A stretch of 64,000 nucleotides of DNA from Amphibalanus amphitrite (Eukaryota; Arthropoda; Thecostraca; Balanomorpha; Balanidae): NCBI RefSeq assembly GCF_019059575.1, contig NW_024881712.1, positions 248,001 through 312,000 of the forward strand, in the 5' to 3' direction. The translations under genes were made by a program, and so were the position numbers. The stretch's first letter is position 1. Each line of letters opens with the position of its first letter. The notes beneath the pieces were generated by a model. That model did no database searches and was not told the origin of the DNA. It saw only the letters and a list, made by a program, of their open reading frames with translations. Of this stretch, positions 60,305-64,000 are shown piece by piece.

Positions 60305-61863
60305 CATTTGCTCAAAAAGTGTGACTGAGCACAATAGAAACATCCAGGCTTAGCGGGCTGACTTTCATGAACGGTGGTCGCCGTCACTGTGTATACCTTC
60401 TTACCTTTCTCAGGATCGACTTTCCCGCTCCTGTGTTGTCTGCCGAACGTGGGATCTGTTTGAATCGTTACCTCTTTGTCGACGAAGGCTACGATATCCT
60501 CAAAACACACCTTTCTCTCTACCCTGCCTCGCAACTGATCGACATGTCGTTGCCAGCTGTCCTGCATGTACAGGGGTAACTTTTCAATTACCTTTCTCAT
60601 GGTCCGGGGATGGTCCGTCTCCCTAGCCTCTACCGGGATCCCCTCCATTACATTGAGACAGGAAGTGAGTGTGAGGGCATACCTGTCGAGCCCCTCGATG
60701 TCACCTGGCTTTAGTTGGGGCCACTCAAGGATCATATCAACGAATGCGGCCGATATTGAGTCAGGATCCCCGTACCTCCTGTCAAGCAGCTGGCGGGCTA
60801 CAGCGTAGCCTCTGCCCGGGGGCATGTGTAGACAGTCTTTAATGATCTCTCTGGGTTTCCCGCTCGTGTACTGCTCTAAGAAATAGAGCCGCTCCTCGTC
60901 ATCCTCGGTCTTACTCGCGATACGACTGTCAAACGCCCTGACAAACGACTGGTACTTTGTGACATCCCCGTTAAACACAGGAATAGCGGGCGAGGGCAGC
61001 TGTCCTCTCCGCAAGTGACCCATCAGAACGTGTGACATATCCGGTTGGGCACGATCAGACTCAGCCTCCCTCCGAGTGCTACGATCAGACTCCTGTGGTA
61101 AGATACGACTGCGCGAGACAGACGCGTCACGATCAGCCTGGCTACGCGGGGGCGGCCGCCCACGCGGACCGTCTAGCGCACACGGACTGCGCGCCCGTGG
61201 CTGACTGTGCCGCACACTGGGAGCCTCTGCTACCTGGGAACCGCCTGTCACGGCCGGGATCGAACCGGCCGACGGGACCTCACGTGACTGCGCGCCGGAC
61301 CCGGAGAAACTGATATGCTCAGCAAGAACTCTCTCCTTAGCCTCTGCCTCTGCTATCTCACATCTAAGCTCACAGTCCTCCCGGCGCATCCTAACGTCTA
61401 ACTCCTGCAACTCTAACCGCCTTTTTTCTTCCAAGAGCGCTGACTCTAGCCGCCTTTTTTCCTCCAAAAGCTCCAGCTCTAGTCTCCTTTTTTCCTCTAA
61501 AAACTCTGCCTTAGCCTTAAGCCCAGCTTTTCTGGCAGACTCCGCGGCCAAAAGGGAAGATACAGACACCGAACTAGCGCCTCGGAGCGAACCCCCAGAA
61601 CCAGTCTCAGACCGGGAACCCCGCGAGCGATTGTCTCCGCCAGCGGTGGCGTCAGGCGACGGCACCTCGGTACCAGCACCGGCAGAATCATCCTTACTTT
61701 GTTCCAATTTAGAGGCCACGAAGCCCTCTATCTCAACACCTTCCCTGGCCAACAGCTCCTTCAGCCGTGTTAGGAGCGTAGCCTTAGGACCGCGCGAGTC
61801 TCCCCCTCTAGCTCGAAGCTCGTCCTTCAGCAAGCCAACCTTAAGCTTTTTCAATGACTCCAT
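60305..61863 (-). CDS. BEL/Pao-type gag with N-terminal SAP-like motif
   Basis: About 520 codons from ATG 61863 to the LINE insertion (the open frame runs on to 59953 through insertion DNA). An N-terminal SAP-like DNA-binding motif (LKDELRARGGDSRGPKATLL, about 12-31) precedes a Ser-rich stretch and a long charged coiled coil (KRRLELELLEEKRRLESALL, about 115-200), then the BEL/Pao gag core (about 310-470): FNGDVTKYQSFVRAFDSRI, RLYFLEQYTSGKPREII, RRYGDPDSISAAFVDMIL, RTMRKVIEKLP. A CCHC knuckle CFYCAQSHFLSKC closes it. Gag forms the particle in which cDNA is made. The rest of the protein continues at 58740. Confidence 0.85.
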
Positions 61864-62414
61864 TATATTGAACCCTATCGAGACACCTTAAAAACTAACG
61901 CAGCCACAACACAAGTACCTACACGATAGCAGCAACACGATTAAAATACAAACAGCTACAACACAGCCCTCCCCACCCTGGGTAGCTCACCAAGTCCGCT
62001 CCGCAGAAGTCCTCACCGCAGCCATTCCATTCCATTCCATTCCAACTGTTTATTGGTAATACAAATTAAACGCATAATATATAGTAAAATAAGAGGAGGC
62101 ACAAAACCCAAAGGGCTTAAGTCTCGGTGCCAACTCTCGTGATGCAGTGCACCAGAAATATGTATAATACTAGCGCAGACACACATACATGCATACTTAC
62201 ATACATACACATACATACATACATACATACATACACATACATACAAACATACATACATACGTACATACATACGTACACGCCTGAACACATTTATCATCTC
62301 TCATACTTCGAACATACGCTCAGTCAGAAGGTCGCCCGACCGCCGCCCCGTCGCCGGCCACCGCCCCCGCACGCTCCGCCAGGAGGCCGCGCCCGGCCAG
62401 GTCCCTGGATGAAG
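61864..62414. other. BEL/Pao leader, then microsatellites
   Basis: 61864-62010 is probably the untranslated leader of the element (I cannot identify an LTR or primer-binding site). (CCATT)n lies at 62021-62043 and a (CATA)n tract at about 62186-62275, followed by GC-rich DNA to 62400. Confidence 0.45.
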
Positions 62415-64000
62415 TTAGGAAACGCATGAGAATCTGTGAGTATCTTGTATAAATTTTTGGAAGTGGCGTGCCACCGCCCGACCGCCGACACCGTCGAGAC
62501 CTGAGCCGTGCAGGAGGATTTCCAGTTGGATGGTTTTAGGTTGAAGTGTAAAGTTGGATTGTAGGCTTCGGGATATATTTTGGTTCATTTCGTCTCTTTG
62601 TCGTGTGTATAATGGGCATGAGAAGATAAAGTGTGCTGTGCTTTCTTGAGGGAAACCGCACAGACAAGCTGGAGAGTCAGTTTTCTGAATTTTGTATAAA
62701 TGAGAATTTGACTGTGTCATGTTAGTCCTTAGTCTGGTGTGAAGAATGTTTAGATTTTTGCTTCCGTGTGAATAATATGTGGGTGGTTTGGATGCCGAAT
62801 AATGTTTTTTGATCCACTTGTTGAAGTCTGAGAGGGGCAATTGCTTTGTGGTCTCTGGCAGTGTATTCCATTGTTTTCCACTGAGAGTAAAGAAGGAGCG
62901 TTGATGTGTTGTTGTCCGGGTTCGAGCTAAAGTATGGTGTCTAGCGTTTCGAAGTGTCATGTTTATGTCATATTGTCGTGTACGTGGGATGATAGTTGAG
63001 ATATAATTTGGAATATTGTGGTTATCAGGTCTGCTTAATTTGTGATAGAGTGTCTATCGATGTGTTTGTCTTCTGGTTGTCAATTTGTCCCATCCTAATT
63101 CGGTGCGTAGTTTGTCAGATGGTGTTCTAAACAGGGTCCCAGTCGTCAGTCTCGCTATTCTGTTTTGTAACGTCTCCAGTCTAGAAATGTCTCTTAAAGT
63201 GATGTGTCCGTCGTACACAGTGTCTTAATAGTCAAAAATAGGTAAAATGTACGTTTTGTAAATTTGTTCTAGGATATGTCGAGGAAGATATTTTGCAATT
63301 GAATATAATGGGCTGGTATTTTTGTCTATTTTGCTTATAATTTCGTTTACATGTTCGTGGAATCGGAGATCGTGAGAAAACGTCAGTCCAAGGTGTTTAT
63401 GAGTCTCATCTTTCGGTATAGGAGTGTCAGCAAAATGAAGTGTCGGCTGTCGGTGTGACTTTTTAAGTGAGAATGTTTGTTGACTAGTTTTTGCTGAATT
63501 GAATGAAATGGCCCAGTCTTGTCCGTATTTGTAAATTTCGTCTAAGTCTCTTTGTAAGGTCGTTTGGGTGTTTTGTAGTGTGTCTGGTGAGTGGGAGGCA
63601 TATAAAGAGGTGTCGTCTGCGAATAATAAAATGTCGTATGTGCGTTTTGATAGATCGTTTAGATAAATTAGTGCTAGAAGAGGTCCAAGTACCGATCCCT
63701 GGGGGCATCCTGCGTTAATTTTGCGTTGTTGAGAAAAGGAATTTCGAATTTGTACTCGTTGTAATCTGTTACTAAGGTAAGATTTTAGCCAGTGGAGAAG
63801 TGTTCCTGAAATTCCGAATTCATTTTCGCATTTATATAGTAATCCTTTATGCCAGATCTTGTCAAAATATTTCGAGATGTCTAGGTACCTATATTGCCGT
63901 GAAGTCTTGTCCGGTATCTAAAGCTTTATATATAATAGGTTGTGTGTTAAGTAATGAAGTTGAAGTTCGGTGCCATGTTTTTTGCGGTAGCCACTTTGTT
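62415..64000 (-). pseudogene. LINE reverse transcriptase and C-terminal domain (runs off the window)
   Basis: Minus strand from the window edge: QSGYRKKHGTELQLHYL, a frame change near 63905, YLDISKYFDKIWHKGLLYK (motif A), GCPQGSVLGPLLALIYLNDL (motif B), LLFADDTSLYA (motif C, intact), FNSAKTSQQTF, KHLGLTFSHDLRFHEHV, then the C-terminal domain: SRLETLQNRIARLTTG, TLPETTKQLPLSDFNKW, and CLCGFPQESTAHFIFSC, ending at 62415. Two nonsense codons (about 63226 and 63063) and the frame change break it. CR1/RTE-like; lineage not resolved. Confidence 0.8.

Noticed and set aside
1..64000. Bacterial or viral contamination with a defence system
   Set aside because: Every recognisable protein is from eukaryotic retroelements or an animal mitochondrial factor; no operon structure or ribosome-binding sites.

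Overview
This is animal (metazoan) nuclear DNA made almost entirely of nested transposable elements. The evidence is Penelope-like elements (PLEs) with GIY-YIG endonucleases and hammerhead-type ribozymes, several LINE lineages, a BEL/Pao LTR retroelement, many cut-and-paste DNA transposons with clean target-site duplications (TSDs), and one recognisable host gene, an intron-less SMIM20/MITRAC7-like reading frame at 43510-43737. An invertebrate, possibly an arthropod, is my guess; nothing here fixes the taxon. There are no operons, bacterial genes or CRISPR arrays.

Layout. 1-3836: a decayed Jockey/CR1-group LINE (leader, gag-like ORF1, endonuclease), truncated before its reverse transcriptase (RT). 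3837-6941: gene-free DNA with a 57-bp palindrome, a terminal-inverted-repeat (TIR) element and a T-depleted tract. 7018-7837: 3' end of PLE-D. About 7838-32035: one old minus-strand PLE (PLE-A) cut into five coding pieces by four insertions: (i) an inverted pair of PLE-C copies (8517-15137), itself carrying a mariner, which carries a TTAA/piggyBac-type element, which carries a hAT-type MITE; (ii) a TIR element built of ~480-bp inverted satellite units (15355-19171), itself carrying a TA-flanked MITE; (iii) a PLE-B cluster (19316-30463) with 3,235-bp tandem copies, an inverted terminal copy, a LINE with a restriction-like endonuclease, and two Harbinger-type MITEs; (iv) a Harbinger-type element (30668-31429). 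The PLE-A reading continues across the repaired junctions (with one small frame loss), which dates all four insertions after PLE-A.

32263-32511 is a small coding-free foldback carrying hammerhead motifs and a 13-bp TSD. 32572-46465 is a field of TTAA-flanked elements with long G/C homopolymers and many TGACCT/AGGTCA motifs, hosting a pogo-like insertion, mariners and hAT MITEs; the SMIM20-like gene sits in it behind four 49-bp tandem repeats. 46815-55190 holds three L2/CR1-type LINE fragments, one split by a 2.8-kb TIR element. 57215-61863 is a broken BEL/Pao element (gag, protease, integrase tail) split by a LINE insertion. 62415-64000 is another LINE RT running off the window.

Most biology here is selfish: retroelements that prime at chromosomal nicks (PLE GIY-YIG, LINE endonucleases) and DNA transposons that use each other as targets. 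The points I find most interesting are a PLE-B hammerhead variant in which the conserved 3-8 pair is swapped (C3-G8 to G3-C8) with stem covariation, and the same 3'-ends-outward foldback architecture with a 12-13 bp TSD in three unrelated PLE-type insertions.
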